NCBI RefSeq assembly: GCF_002142155.1
Contig: NZ_NASD01000007.1
Location: 56,326-120,325, forward strand
Direction of reading: 5' to 3'
Origin: Gilliamella apis
GTDB taxonomy: Bacteria; Pseudomonadota; Gammaproteobacteria; Enterobacterales; Orbaceae
DNA length: 64,000 nt
Position 1 is the stretch's first letter. Every line of letters begins with the position of its first letter. This document shows positions 29,401 to 37,468 of this stretch, one piece after another. Both the position numbers and the translations under genes were made by a program. The notes beneath the pieces were generated by a model. That model worked only from the letters and a program-made list of their open reading frames with translations. It ran no database searches and was not told where the DNA came from.

Positions 29401-31501
29401 TAATGGCATTATATTGACTACCGATAATATCACCTGATGAAGTTACTGTTGTTTTACCTCTACCTTTATTAGTAATATTAATCCCATTAGCATTACCTTT
29501 AATCTGGCCTGATGTCTGCATCACATTGACATCTTGGCTATGAATGTCATTATTGACTAAGATCCCTTCATTCTCTTCGCCAATGACATCACCAAAAGTA
29601 TTAACATATGTAGATCCATTACCATTATTATTAAAATTAATACCACTTTTTTTGCCATAGATACGGCCAGATGATTGTTTTGCAGTTAAATTTTGGCTGT
29701 TTGTTTGAGTTACAGCATAAATACCATTACCTTGATAGCCTAATACTTGTCCTGCAGTTGAAATCGTTGTAGACCCAGTCCCTTTATGTTCAATATTAAT
29801 ACCATCTTGTTTACCATTAATATTACCTGATGATTGGATAATTGTAAGATCTTTGGTATTAGTCTCATTAACAGCGACAATACCATAATTAGTTTCTCCG
29901 GTTATATTACCTGAGCTACCAATAATAGAAGATCCATTGCCACCATTGTGAATATTAATACCATTAGATTGACCCAAAATAGTCCCTGCCGATTGATTAA
30001 CCGTCATGTCGTGGGTATTAGCTTGATTAATTGCATAAAGGCCATCATTTTGTTGTCCACTGATTTCACCATTAGTAGTAATTAAAGTTGAACCTGTCCC
30101 TTGGTTAGTCAAATTCATTCCATTAAGTGCACCTTTTATACTACCATCGGTTTGATTAACGTTTAGATCAGTTGTGTTGGCTCTACCCGTAACCTGTATA
30201 CCATCTTTTTGTTGTCCTTCGATCGCTCCATGGCTTGAAATCGAAGTTATACCATTACCATTATTAACTATATTTATGCCGTATTCTTTACCCGTAATTT
30301 CACCTTTTAATTGATTAAAGGTTAATTTATTAGTATTGGCTTGATTAGTAATATTTACCCCATCTTTTTCATTACCAGTAACTGTGCCTGAAGTTGTGAC
30401 AATAGTTGATCCATTGCCATTATTAACAGCATTAATACCGTTTAATTTACCATTAATAACCCCTGAATTTTGAGTTACCGATAAATCATGCGTATTGCTG
30501 CTATTATTGGCATTGATGCCATCATTTTGTTGACCAATAATATTAGCTGTAACCGTAATTGAGGTAGAACCATTGCCCTGATTATTAGCTTTGATACCAT
30601 TAAGTCCACCAGTAATAGAACCACCATTTTGTGAAATCAGTAAATCACCGGCATTTTGTTCATTAACGGCATTAATACCTTCATTTTCATCACCAGCCAC
30701 TTCTCCATTGGTAGTAATATTTGTTCTTCCTTTACCTCTATTATCAGCATTAATACCATTTTTTTTCCCATGAATATTACCTGCTGATTGAATTATTTTT
30801 AAACCTTGAGTATCACCATCGTTTACCGCCGAAATACCATCAAGTTCATCACCGATAACCGAGTCCGCAGTTGAAATTATTGTTATACCATGTCCATTAT
30901 TTACGGCGTTAATTCCATTGGCTTGCCCATGAACATTAGCACCAACAAGTTCGGTAATGTTTAGATCTTGAGTAGAGGTACTATTTATAGTTCTTATTCC
31001 ATCACCTTGTTTACCCGTGACATCACTAGAAATCGTAATACCTGTTGAACCATTACCATTATGGTTAATATTAATACCATTTTTGCCACCAATAATATCT
31101 CCAGCAGATTGATATAAAGTAATGTCACTAACACTATTATCACCAGTATAGTTATAACCATCATCATCAGATTCAATATGACTGGATAGTAATATTTCTA
31201 CTGGATTGTTAAAGTTAGTGGCACCAAAAAGTGAGTTAATATAAGCATTGATTTGTTTATTAGATAATTGATTATTAGATAAATTTTTATTGGCAATCTT
31301 ATTAGTAACTTTTCGGCTGCAATTATTAACGAGTAATGAATTATCACACTGAGCATAACTCATTGGTGTCATAACTAATATTAAACTGATAGCTGGTAAT
31401 AAATTAAGTAAAAATAATCGACTTTTAGATTGTGCTTTTTCTGATGTAACGATGTAGGCTTGACGTTGTGCATTCCAAACTAACTTAAATACTTTATTCA
31501 T
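26438..31501 (-). CDS. giant AIDA-type autotransporter with tandem 53-residue repeats
   Basis: 1687 residues. The N-terminus (MNKVFKLVWNAQRQAYIVTSE) is an ESPR extension of type V signal peptides, then a hydrophobic core with cleavage near SYAQ (about 51). Two Cys (52, 61) follow. Residues about 155-1005 are 16 near-perfect 53-residue units of the pattern G-x-I-x-G-x-x-N-G-I-N ... N-N-G-x-G-S-T, predicted to stack as a beta-helix. A non-repeated stretch (1010-1340) precedes a Pro/Asn linker (about 1307-1345) and a beta-barrel of about 280 residues ending VGIRAKW with a terminal aromatic. It likely displays an adhesin-like fibre on the outer membrane. No protease motif was seen. Monocistronic; the upstream gap is 731 bp. 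Confidence 0.9.
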   Translation of the reverse strand: MNKVFKLVWNAQRQAYIVTSEKAQSKSRLFLLNLLPAISLILVMTPMSYAQCDNSLLVNNCSRKVTNKIANKNLSNNQLSNKQINAYINSLFGATNFNNPVEILLSSHIESDDDGYNYTGDNSVSDITLYQSAGDIIGGKNGININHNGNGSTGITISSDVTGKQGDGIRTINSTSTQDLNITELVGANVHGQANGINAVNNGHGITIISTADSVIGDELDGISAVNDGDTQGLKIIQSAGNIHGKKNGINADNRGKGRTNITTNGEVAGDENEGINAVNEQNAGDLLISQNGGSITGGLNGIKANNQGNGSTSITVTANIIGQQNDGINANNSSNTHDLSVTQNSGVINGKLNGINAVNNGNGSTIVTTSGTVTGNEKDGVNITNQANTNKLTFNQLKGEITGKEYGINIVNNGNGITSISSHGAIEGQQKDGIQVTGRANTTDLNVNQTDGSIKGALNGMNLTNQGTGSTLITTNGEISGQQNDGLYAINQANTHDMTVNQSAGTILGQSNGINIHNGGNGSSIIGSSGNITGETNYGIVAVNETNTKDLTIIQSSGNINGKQDGINIEHKGTGSTTISTAGQVLGYQGNGIYAVTQTNSQNLTAKQSSGRIYGKKSGINFNNNGNGSTYVNTFGDVIGEENEGILVNNDIHSQDVNVMQTSGQIKGNANGINITNKGRGKTTVTSSGDIIGSQYNAITLLNDQNSQDITVSQLDGNMQGESYGMYITNNGKSTTAITTSGNVTGDQNDAIRVINNNSATDLKINQLKGNITGNQDAINIENNGQGLTNITTSDNVIGKQRDGIAVKNGTNSKNLTVIQSAGEINGNRYGIYAVNSGQNSTVISIAGKVIGNNSDAIFAVAESATYNLLFSQNRGSEINGKLNSVNLTNNGQGSTNIKVAGKIISQTLDAIIVANDANTSSLSFKQEADSNIQGEINGVNLTNKGRGLTNVIAQGVISANQGSGILAANGDTATDLFVKQSNGIISGFDNGIMMTNNGTGMTELDISGKVVSQNNITGIGINTSGKEGLKTYINLNQGADVSSASGIAIKNETTDSIIYLNNGSKVSGQIRLGTGNDTLFINEGADISQLTVVDGGNKLFRVDGSSDVDSLNLNTHLIGSSTSNGSIGDVAIIGWENINLSSIARLTLTGDLNTDKLTINSGAMVDLKSGLHQSNISGSVYNSGVITLGNQFAGDRLTINGDYIGDDGKLIFDTVVQNSDSPTDRLFVQGNVSGNTFIEINNIDGLGADTSNTNGIELVHVDGSSSNDAFKMRQEHLDVGAYEYYLHKGDLNNQNNNWYLRSYLPNNPNNPNNPNNPNNPNNPNDPNNPNNPNDPNNPNNPTDPTHQSDPQEPTDPTINPFPEPEKPARIKTYRKEVSMFGAIAEQLRLADNLMQSNLHQRIGNAPLLDSSIGWGRIITKRINVKQNGTANANSKGNYSGFQLGSDIWQNDDWRIGGYFGYLHGNLSVDGFASGRYGRVGSNGINSYFMAAYGTYMQNDGGYFDMVLQAARHRADVNPNSNKNSKQKANSLNASIETGKPFGLFDSNWKIEPQAQVIHQLLNLKDSHINGKTTVKHSDNNALLLRIGARFEGDYKVDNELWRPYARVNLFYSPSGADHVTFASKNATTKFSNGVKSFSSELAIGGSYEVNNQINAYSEIGHTLTHGGDARVKAPISASVGIRAKW
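27465..27582 (-). repeat. Pro-Asn-Asn low-complexity linker of the autotransporter
   Basis: Nine-base units, each encoding Asn-Asn-Pro (some Asn-Asp-Pro), repeat about 13 times between passenger and barrel. All units are multiples of three, so slippage would change linker length without shifting the frame. The antisense frames over this stretch are repeat artefacts. Confidence 0.85.
28486..31039 (-). repeat. tandem 159-bp repeats encoding the autotransporter passenger
   Basis: Sixteen consecutive units of 53 codons (159 bp), with partial units at both ends, read from the protein by aligning the recurring NGIN, NNGxGST and GxIxGxxxDGI positions. Units are clearly diverged from each other at the residue level, so the array is old, although unit length is nearly constant (53 with two of 54). 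Confidence 0.85.
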
Positions 31502-31633
31502 TATTTCCTCTCCAAAATAAATCTATATTGGTAAAACAACATTTTTATTTGAAAAATCTAATAGAGAATTTTTAAGTAGTGCTATTAAGTGCATGGCAAT
31601 TTGCTTATTACAGCTAAGAAATCAATACAACTG

Positions 31634-31644
31634 TGGAGCGGGCA
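31634..31644 (+). repeat. tRNA-Gly(UCC)-like 3'-end scrap in the 31502-32232 gap
   Basis: TGGAGCGGGCA is the reverse complement of the last 11 bases of tRNA-Gly(UCC) including CCA, and is followed by TTTCGAA-like sequence where the T-loop would be. No cloverleaf is present. It may mark an old integration boundary. The match is short and could be chance. The rest of this 731-bp gap contains the YciI remnant (31935-32014) and the promoter at 32159-32187. Confidence 0.3.
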
Positions 31645-31934
31645 AAATTTCGAATAAATAAAAAAAGACTTAATTTATCAATAACAATAAGACTAAATTA
31701 GTAAATAATTAAAAAAGAAAAAGAAAAACTATATTATGAATAATTTAAATTTTACAAAAAGAAAACTGACGGGAATAGAGTGCCATTTTTACCACATAGT
31801 AGGTAAATTGGCAATTAAAAGAATAAAATATATTAATGCGTCTAAAAAAGAAAATGAGTTTTATACGAGTGAATTTTTTTAGTATTTCCTAAATTATTCA
31901 ATCTATTATACGCAACAGTCTTTTATCTGCTCGG

Positions 31935-32014
31935 ATCAGATAATATAAACTTAATTATTTAATAAGTTAGGTGAAATTTTAGCCACTTGCAATAACTTGA
32001 ATTCGAAATCAATA
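31935..32014 (-). pseudogene. 3'-end remnant of a YciI-family gene, duplicate of 36284-36364
   Basis: Read on the minus strand this encodes DFEFKLLQVAKISPNLLNN and a stop, against DLEFTLFQANKISSNLLSN and a stop at the end of the intact YciI-family gene at 36300-36581. The DNA similarity runs about 80 bases, and a further 17 bases downstream of each copy (31883-31899 and 36223-36239) are identical. No 5' part of the gene is left. The two copies are in the same orientation and flank the three-gene operon. Confidence 0.75.
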
Positions 32015-32158
32015 ACGCTACGTAAAAATCAAAATAGAAAATCAGGCAAAAGAAAACCCTTCACATCTAGTAAACTAAATCATGATTAATGGCCATTTAT
32101 ATTTAAAACTATCGTCTTTGATGGTTATTTTAATAATCTAAAAGGTCATTGAGATAAA

Positions 32159-32187
32159 TTGTTGTAAACAATATATTAAGATATAAT
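32159..32187 (+). promoter_or_regulatory. sigma70 promoter of the three-gene coiled-coil operon
   Basis: TTGTTG (32159-32164), 17-bp spacer, TATAAT (32182-32187). It lies 45 bp before the first gene's ATG, which has AAAGGA at normal spacing. No operator-like repeats were noticed around it. Confidence 0.7.
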
Positions 32188-32232
32188 TTAGCCAATTTGC
32201 CGATGTAATAATAAACATTAAAGGATTTAGAA

Positions 32233-33384
32233 ATGTCTAGTCAGGTCATACCTTATATTGATAGAGCAGTACAATTATTAAATAAAATCGGAATTATTAT
32301 TAAACCACAAGCCGATGCCCCAATTTTAAAGTTATTGGATAATGTTGCAGAGATTGATAAAAATCGAGTTATAGCAATAGCACGAACTTTACAACAACAA
32401 AGTGCTTTTAACCAAGTAGTTCGTGAACAAATTGATGGCGTTGAAGTTTCACAACGTTATACCAAAATTGTTAATCATTTTGATAGTATCCGAACGGATA
32501 TGGAAAAGATGCTAGGTTGGCTGGATGATGGTCGATTAGATTTTTTTGAAAAAATAAAAATAGGTTGGATGAAACTACAACGAGGTTCTATTCCTGATCG
32601 ATTCAACCTTATAAAAAAGACATATTTACAAGTATCACAAGAAACTGGCAATCAAATTGAACGTGAACATATTATTCTAAATGCTTATCAAGACTTTCGA
32701 TTTGGATTGAAACAAGCTCAAATCACCGCCGAAGAATTAGTTCAAATAGCAACTGCTCGTCTTGAAGAATGTAAAGATAAATTATCTTTAGCCATTAACG
32801 ATGTGGATAATTTTAAAGAAGATGATCATGTGGCAAAAGCGCGTTTAGAGCTTATCCGAGATGAAGCATTACGTAATGTCCAACAAGAAGACAACCGTTA
32901 TCAAATAATATTGGATTTAGCCAATAATTTAACCGTTTCTTATAATTCAGCAGAAGCCGTTTTTGCCCGTATACAACAAACAACTTCAGTGAAAGAAAGA
33001 GTTTATCAACAAAGTGTTAGCTTTTTTTCCACCAATGAAATTGTCTTTACTGCATTAAGTGCATCAATCACTTCCTTAACTGGTTTAAGCGAAAGTACTA
33101 AAACGTTAGAAGCGATGAAAGATGGCATGAATAAAGGTATTGAAAGCATTGCTTCTGCGGGTAATAAGCAATTAGAAGAAAGTTTACGTGCTGGATATAG
33201 CTCAACCATTAAAGCGGATTCGTTACGTGCTTTGGTCGATGCAATTGTCAATTATCAAGAATCAAGTCAGCAGTTAATTATCGAATTACGTAATGAATCA
33301 ATTGATAATGCGAAAGAGATAGATCGTATTGTTGAAGACGGTAAACAACGCTTTAATAATATTATTTTAAAGGCTAATAATTAA
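32233..33384 (+). CDS. helical cytoplasmic protein, first gene of an uncharacterised three-gene operon
   Basis: 383 residues, no signal peptide or membrane segment, predicted almost entirely helical. Recurring charged heptads are seen around 140-240 and 330-380. A well-formed segment, MLGWLDDGRLDFFEKIKIGW followed by MKLQRGSIPDRF, and QIEREHIILNAYQDFRFGLK look like conserved family motifs. The organisation recalls TelA/KlaA-type toxic-anion-resistance proteins, but I cannot confirm this. It overlaps the next gene by one base, so the products are probably made in a fixed ratio. Confidence 0.65.
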   Translation: MSSQVIPYIDRAVQLLNKIGIIIKPQADAPILKLLDNVAEIDKNRVIAIARTLQQQSAFNQVVREQIDGVEVSQRYTKIVNHFDSIRTDMEKMLGWLDDGRLDFFEKIKIGWMKLQRGSIPDRFNLIKKTYLQVSQETGNQIEREHIILNAYQDFRFGLKQAQITAEELVQIATARLEECKDKLSLAINDVDNFKEDDHVAKARLELIRDEALRNVQQEDNRYQIILDLANNLTVSYNSAEAVFARIQQTTSVKERVYQQSVSFFSTNEIVFTALSASITSLTGLSESTKTLEAMKDGMNKGIESIASAGNKQLEESLRAGYSSTIKADSLRALVDAIVNYQESSQQLIIELRNESIDNAKEIDRIVEDGKQRFNNIILKANN

Positions 33385-34754
33385 TGTCAAATATTAAGCT
33401 TAGTGACCAACTAGGTGCAATGGCAATCATTGACGAACTTTATCAAAAGCAACAATTATTACTTGAGCACCTTGATCATAACGCTTTGCGTACAAACTTA
33501 GCAGAAAATATAAAAAATTATTATCAAGCTAAGGGGCAAATTGTTAATGATGAAATCATTGAGAAGGGAATTAATCTTTGGTTTAACAAAAGATTACAAT
33601 TTATTGCACCTAAACGTAGTTGGTTAATTCGTTTTTTTGCTTTTTGTTACATAAAAAGAAATATACTTTATCCTTTTATTGGGACGATCTTAGTTATTTT
33701 ATTGTTGATCAACTTCAGCATATTAAAAAATATTCTTAAAATTTATGATAATATCGATACGACTTATAGTCATTTTTTATCTCAAAAAAATACCTTAAAT
33801 GATCTTAACAATAAATTTTTGCAAATTGATAAACTTCCAGTTTACTTTGCACAAGTTCCTGTAAAAAAATTAAAAAAATCAATCACTCAATTACTCAATC
33901 AAGAGATTAATCTTCCTGTTACTGAATCAACACAGATTTCATCGCTAACGATTGAGATGAATCAGAAAACACTTAATGATCTGAAAGAACTTGATAACTC
34001 AATCGCTTCTTCTTTACCTGAGATCACCAGACAAATAACAGAATTAAGTGAATTACTTGAAAAGGATAAAAAATTAGCCAACTTAATTCAAAGTGAAGAG
34101 TTTATAGTGGCAACTAAAAAATACCCTATTTTACAAATTTCTGTTGATAAAATTCTTGATAATCTTAATCAAGGACAACAAGATATTGATGTTAAACCAA
34201 TAGAAACACTTTATCATTCCGTTGAGCGTGCTGAAGCTCTTGAAAATAAAATTTTATCTGATACTAAACAACTACAAACATTAAACGTACCTAACTCTGA
34301 TATGAGTGAGGTTATTGCTTTACAAAATGCCTTAAGTTCTGATTTAAAAAATTTGAATTTTGAGCATGTCGAGCATTATCAAGAAATGATGGCTTATTAT
34401 ATTAAACTGGCACAAACCAATTTAACGTTAACCATTGTTGATCATCCAAATTATAAATCAGGAGTAGAGCGTACTCATGACAATACTAACGGTAAATCTT
34501 GGTACTTGATTGTCAGACCAATGACAACCAATAACCATTCAGATTCATTATGGGTACAAAGTATTGAAACTGGAGAATCAAAATTGGTAAATACATTTGG
34601 TCAACAAGTCACTTTAGAAAAATATAACAGTGTTAAAGCCGATAAAATGCAAGATGGGCATATTGATAACAATAAACTCTGTGCTAAACCGAAAGGACGT
34701 TTAATTTTCAATTGTCCAAAATCAGTGAAATCAGGTAGGATTTTAGAGTGGTAA
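33384..34754 (+). CDS. membrane-anchored coiled-coil protein, possibly DUF6384 family
   Basis: 456 residues. A soluble helical N-terminus (1-85), one strong membrane segment (about 95-115, LYPFIGTILVILLLINF), a long coiled-coil-like middle (120-370) and a compact C-terminal domain (about 375-456) with SWYLIVRPM, GQQVTLEKYN and VKADKMQDGHIDNNKL. From memory that last domain resembles DUF6384, which has no known function. With one membrane pass and a basic N-terminal side, the C-terminal domain is likely periplasmic. Second gene of the operon, sharing one base with the first and leaving three bases before the third. Confidence 0.65.
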   Translation: MSNIKLSDQLGAMAIIDELYQKQQLLLEHLDHNALRTNLAENIKNYYQAKGQIVNDEIIEKGINLWFNKRLQFIAPKRSWLIRFFAFCYIKRNILYPFIGTILVILLLINFSILKNILKIYDNIDTTYSHFLSQKNTLNDLNNKFLQIDKLPVYFAQVPVKKLKKSITQLLNQEINLPVTESTQISSLTIEMNQKTLNDLKELDNSIASSLPEITRQITELSELLEKDKKLANLIQSEEFIVATKKYPILQISVDKILDNLNQGQQDIDVKPIETLYHSVERAEALENKILSDTKQLQTLNVPNSDMSEVIALQNALSSDLKNLNFEHVEHYQEMMAYYIKLAQTNLTLTIVDHPNYKSGVERTHDNTNGKSWYLIVRPMTTNNHSDSLWVQSIETGESKLVNTFGQQVTLEKYNSVKADKMQDGHIDNNKLCAKPKGRLIFNCPKSVKSGRILEW

Positions 34755-34757
34755 ACC

Positions 34758-36185
34758 ATGCAGACCAAAATAGTTGAAAATAACATTTACGAACAAGCAC
34801 AAGGGATTAAAGTCACTTTAGATATGGCTTATCAAGAAAGGCAAGATACCCTTGATAATATTCTGAATTTAAAGAATGAACAGGCTATTATTTATCAAAA
34901 AATTGCTGCCATCTATTTAAAAGAATCACCGGAAAATGGTGATTTTCAAGTCCAAAATATTATTAAGCAATTGCAAGGACTATATAGTGACTTAAATAGC
35001 AAGCTTAGTAAATTAGAAAAACAAACTAGTCAATATCAACAGCAATTGACAAATACTCTTGCAAAGTTAGATGAACTTACCACCCAAAAGGTGCTACAAC
35101 TGGAAAGCGATCCTGATTACGTTTCATCGTTTAATCGTTTTACTATCGAACAAGAAAGTTTAGAAAAAGTAACCAAAGATTATGAAGCATGCCAAAAGGA
35201 GTTCTCAAAAAAATTAGCCGAGTACAGTAAAAATAGCTATTACAATTATTTAATCAAGAGAAACTATGGCGAAGATAATTATAAGGGTCGTTGGATTTTT
35301 AGACATCTGGATGAATCGCTAGCTGATTTTGTTCATTTCAATAAAAATTATAAAAACCAAAAAATACTTGAATCCTTAATGAAAGAATCGCAATTTAAAT
35401 ACGATAATCAGAAAAAATTATACGATTTGGCATTAAAACAAAAAAATAGCAAAGAACAACACGTTGAAAACAGTTTGAAGCTGCCGCAATTAAAAACTGA
35501 ATTAGCAAAAATTGAACATGATTTAGCTAAAGCTGAGCGCCAAAAGCAAGAGGCTTATAATACATTAAATGACACACAATCAGGAGACAGCATTCAGTTT
35601 AAAAATTTATCTTCAAAACTGGGTAAATTATTGCAAAATCAGTCACTTAAAAAACTTGAACAGCTAACCTTACAAACTAAATCCAAAGAAGATGATATAT
35701 TACTTAAAAGAATTCCTGAATTAGGTAAACAAATAAAACAACTTGAACAACGTATTCCTCATTTTCAACAATCAATTGGCAAACTTGAAGATATTTTTAT
35801 TCGCTTTAATCAAACATTGAATTTATTTAGGCAAAATAATATACCTAGTTCTTTTTATGAATATAAAATTTCTTCAAAAACACTTAATAACCTACTAAAT
35901 AATTTAATAGAATATGGTGATTCTCCTGAAAAAATCGTTATGGAGCTTCTAGCTAGACGCGTGCTAAGAAATAATACAACTTCCTCAAGTACAGATAGTG
36001 GCTGGTCGATATCTAGTAGCTCAAGTTCATCATCTTCTAGGCGCTCAAGTAGCTCATCATCAAGCTGGTCATCCAGTAGTAGTCGAACTTCATCAAGTTC
36101 TTCAAGCTCCTCATCCAGTGGGAATGGTTATTCATCGAGCTCTTCATCAGGTGGTGGGGGATATCGTACTACGGATAGTTTTTAG
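34758..36185 (+). CDS. long coiled-coil protein with polyserine/glycine tail
   Basis: 475 residues. Residues 1-390 are nearly continuous helix rich in Lys, Gln, Glu and Leu with heptads. Residues about 408-470 are almost only Ser with a few Arg, Trp and Gly, ending GGGGYRTTDSF. Such Ser/Gly tails occur on some membrane-associated TPM- or DUF1517-type proteins and are presumed disordered. No signal peptide or membrane segment. It is the last gene of the operon, followed by a hairpin terminator. The family is not recognised. Function might be scaffolding with the two upstream products; that is inference. Confidence 0.6.
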   Translation: MQTKIVENNIYEQAQGIKVTLDMAYQERQDTLDNILNLKNEQAIIYQKIAAIYLKESPENGDFQVQNIIKQLQGLYSDLNSKLSKLEKQTSQYQQQLTNTLAKLDELTTQKVLQLESDPDYVSSFNRFTIEQESLEKVTKDYEACQKEFSKKLAEYSKNSYYNYLIKRNYGEDNYKGRWIFRHLDESLADFVHFNKNYKNQKILESLMKESQFKYDNQKKLYDLALKQKNSKEQHVENSLKLPQLKTELAKIEHDLAKAERQKQEAYNTLNDTQSGDSIQFKNLSSKLGKLLQNQSLKKLEQLTLQTKSKEDDILLKRIPELGKQIKQLEQRIPHFQQSIGKLEDIFIRFNQTLNLFRQNNIPSSFYEYKISSKTLNNLLNNLIEYGDSPEKIVMELLARRVLRNNTTSSSTDSGWSISSSSSSSSSRRSSSSSSSWSSSSSRTSSSSSSSSSSGNGYSSSSSSGGGGYRTTDSF

Positions 36186-36243
36186 ATAGAAAAAATTAGT
36201 TTTATTGAAGTAAGTTTTTTAATATTTCCTAAATTATTCGATT

Positions 36244-36274
36244 AAGTAGGTGCATTGAATGCAACCTACTTTTA
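36244..36274 (+). terminator. terminator of the three-gene operon
   Basis: AAGTAGGT-GCAT (36244-36255) pairs with ATGC-(A)-ACCTACTT (36259-36271) around a 3-nt loop with one bulged A, followed by TTTA. It stands 59 bp after the third gene and also 26 bp past the YciI-family gene that converges on it. Confidence 0.75.
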
Positions 36275-36299
36275 ACCCATTAAATCAGATAATGTAAAT

Positions 36300-36581
36300 T
36301 TAATTACTTAATAAGTTAGAAGAAATTTTATTCGCTTGAAATAAAGTAAATTCTAAATCAACAAGATCATAAATACAAAACGGATCTAATTTCATCATAT
36401 TTTTAACTTCTTCAAGTGAATCACTCATTACTACAATAATCGCACCTGTTTTATCCTCTAAAGGACCAGACGCGATAAACTTATTGTTGGCAAAATACTC
36501 ATCTAAAAATTTATTATGTTCTTCAAATTTAGCTAACAATTCTTCCAAAGGTTTTTTAAACTTAAAAGTTACAATTATCAT
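36300..36581 (-). CDS. YciI-family protein
   Basis: 93 residues, the small ferredoxin-like YciI fold: MIIVTFKFKKPLEELLAKFE, the conserved His in EEHNKFLDEYF, FIASGPLEDKTGAIIVV, and Asp in LDPFCIYD. The family binds small molecules and its role is mostly unknown. It converges on the three-gene operon. Its 3' end exists a second time, degraded, on the far side of that operon (31935-32014), so the operon appears inserted beside, or duplicated with, this gene. Confidence 0.82.
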   Translation of the reverse strand: MIIVTFKFKKPLEELLAKFEEHNKFLDEYFANNKFIASGPLEDKTGAIIVVMSDSLEEVKNMMKLDPFCIYDLVDLEFTLFQANKISSNLLSN

Positions 36582-36733
36582 TATATATTCCTTATATATT
36601 TTAAATTATTTAGGTAAATCTTTAGCTAAATTTTTCAGAACTAAAAAGTTTGGCTTATTATGATCTTTAATCATAAAAAATTAACGATGTTTAATTGTGC
36701 AATCAAAAAATCAATCCGGATTTACTAGTAAAT

Positions 36734-37315
36734 TCATTTTTTAGCTTTAAGATTTTTCAATAATCTATTAACTATCAATGGATGTAGTACAGACACTGGT
36801 GCCATATATAACTTGCCGATAAAATTATGATTTTTGACTGATGTAATTACATATAATTTATTTTGTTTATCATTATCTTCAATTAAACAAAGATGTAAAC
36901 AAACATCTAGATGATGATCTCTAATGATTAAAGTTAATTTATTTTTTTCTAACTCCATCACGTTAAAAAAATGCACTATATCACCAATATTAGGTATATT
37001 TTCACTTAACTGTTCAAAACCTTTTATTGTTCTAATTCCTACCATTCTGGCTAAAAAATCCCTCATCTGAAACAATATTTTAAGCCATTTAGGTTGAGAT
37101 TGAGTCATTATTCTATAAGAATCATAAGCAGAAATATCACAAGGAATAGAGGTTGTTTGATAACTTAAATAATCAATATCTTCCGCAATTAAAGTTACCT
37201 GATGGTTTAATAAACTATTTAATTTATTAATAATATTTGTTTTCTTAGCATCCATCACTAACTCAATTGGCAAGTAAATAAAATTATTAGCTAATTTTGC
37301 AGTAAGATTATACAT
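36734..37315 (-). CDS. DUF2867 family protein
   Basis: 193 residues. SAYDSYRIMTQSQPKWLKIL, RDFLARMVGIRTIKGF, RDHHLDVCLHLCL and VKNHNFIGKLYMAPVSVLHP match the DUF2867 layout, a START-like domain of unknown function that is often fused to or near SDR-type proteins. No signal or membrane segment. No clear ribosome binding site is seen at ATG 37315; an internal ATG at about 37255 would remove 20 residues. It follows the YciI gene region on the same strand, 152 bp apart, but is upstream of it. Confidence 0.72.
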   Translation of the reverse strand: MYNLTAKLANNFIYLPIELVMDAKKTNIINKLNSLLNHQVTLIAEDIDYLSYQTTSIPCDISAYDSYRIMTQSQPKWLKILFQMRDFLARMVGIRTIKGFEQLSENIPNIGDIVHFFNVMELEKNKLTLIIRDHHLDVCLHLCLIEDNDKQNKLYVITSVKNHNFIGKLYMAPVSVLHPLIVNRLLKNLKAKK

Positions 37316-37372
37316 TTATCAATCAATAACATATAAATAGTTATTACTTGCAGTTTTATTTAATTTTAGTTA

Positions 37373-37468
37373 TTTTTCTACCAAACACCCGTTGAGGTAT
37401 TAACGGAATTTAATGGCGCAACACGGCCATTTTTTTATTATATCCGTATGCCAAATACCTACCGCTGA
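37373..37468 (+). mobile_element. C-terminal scrap of a transposase (IS30-like integrase core)
   Basis: An open stretch of 31 codons encodes FYQTPVEVLTEFNGATRPFF and ends at TGA 37466-37468. The YxTPxEVL pattern is the usual end of IS30-type and related DDE transposases. The rest of the gene is missing and an in-frame stop lies just upstream. It is in the 37316-38166 gap, which also contains the tRNA-Gly scar at 37772 and otherwise shows no gene. Confidence 0.45.

Noticed and set aside
28486..31039. Regular 159-bp repeats that could suggest a CRISPR array
   Set aside because: The repeats are in one long open frame, diverge in sequence and have no spacer/identical-repeat structure; they encode the autotransporter passenger.
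32233..36185. Assigning the three-gene operon to tellurite resistance
   Set aside because: Similarity of the first protein to TelA is only an impression and no ter genes are nearby; left as unknown.
35998..36189. His/Val-rich frame over the Ser-rich tail
   Set aside because: Frame-shifted reading of the Ser-codon repeats of the third operon gene.
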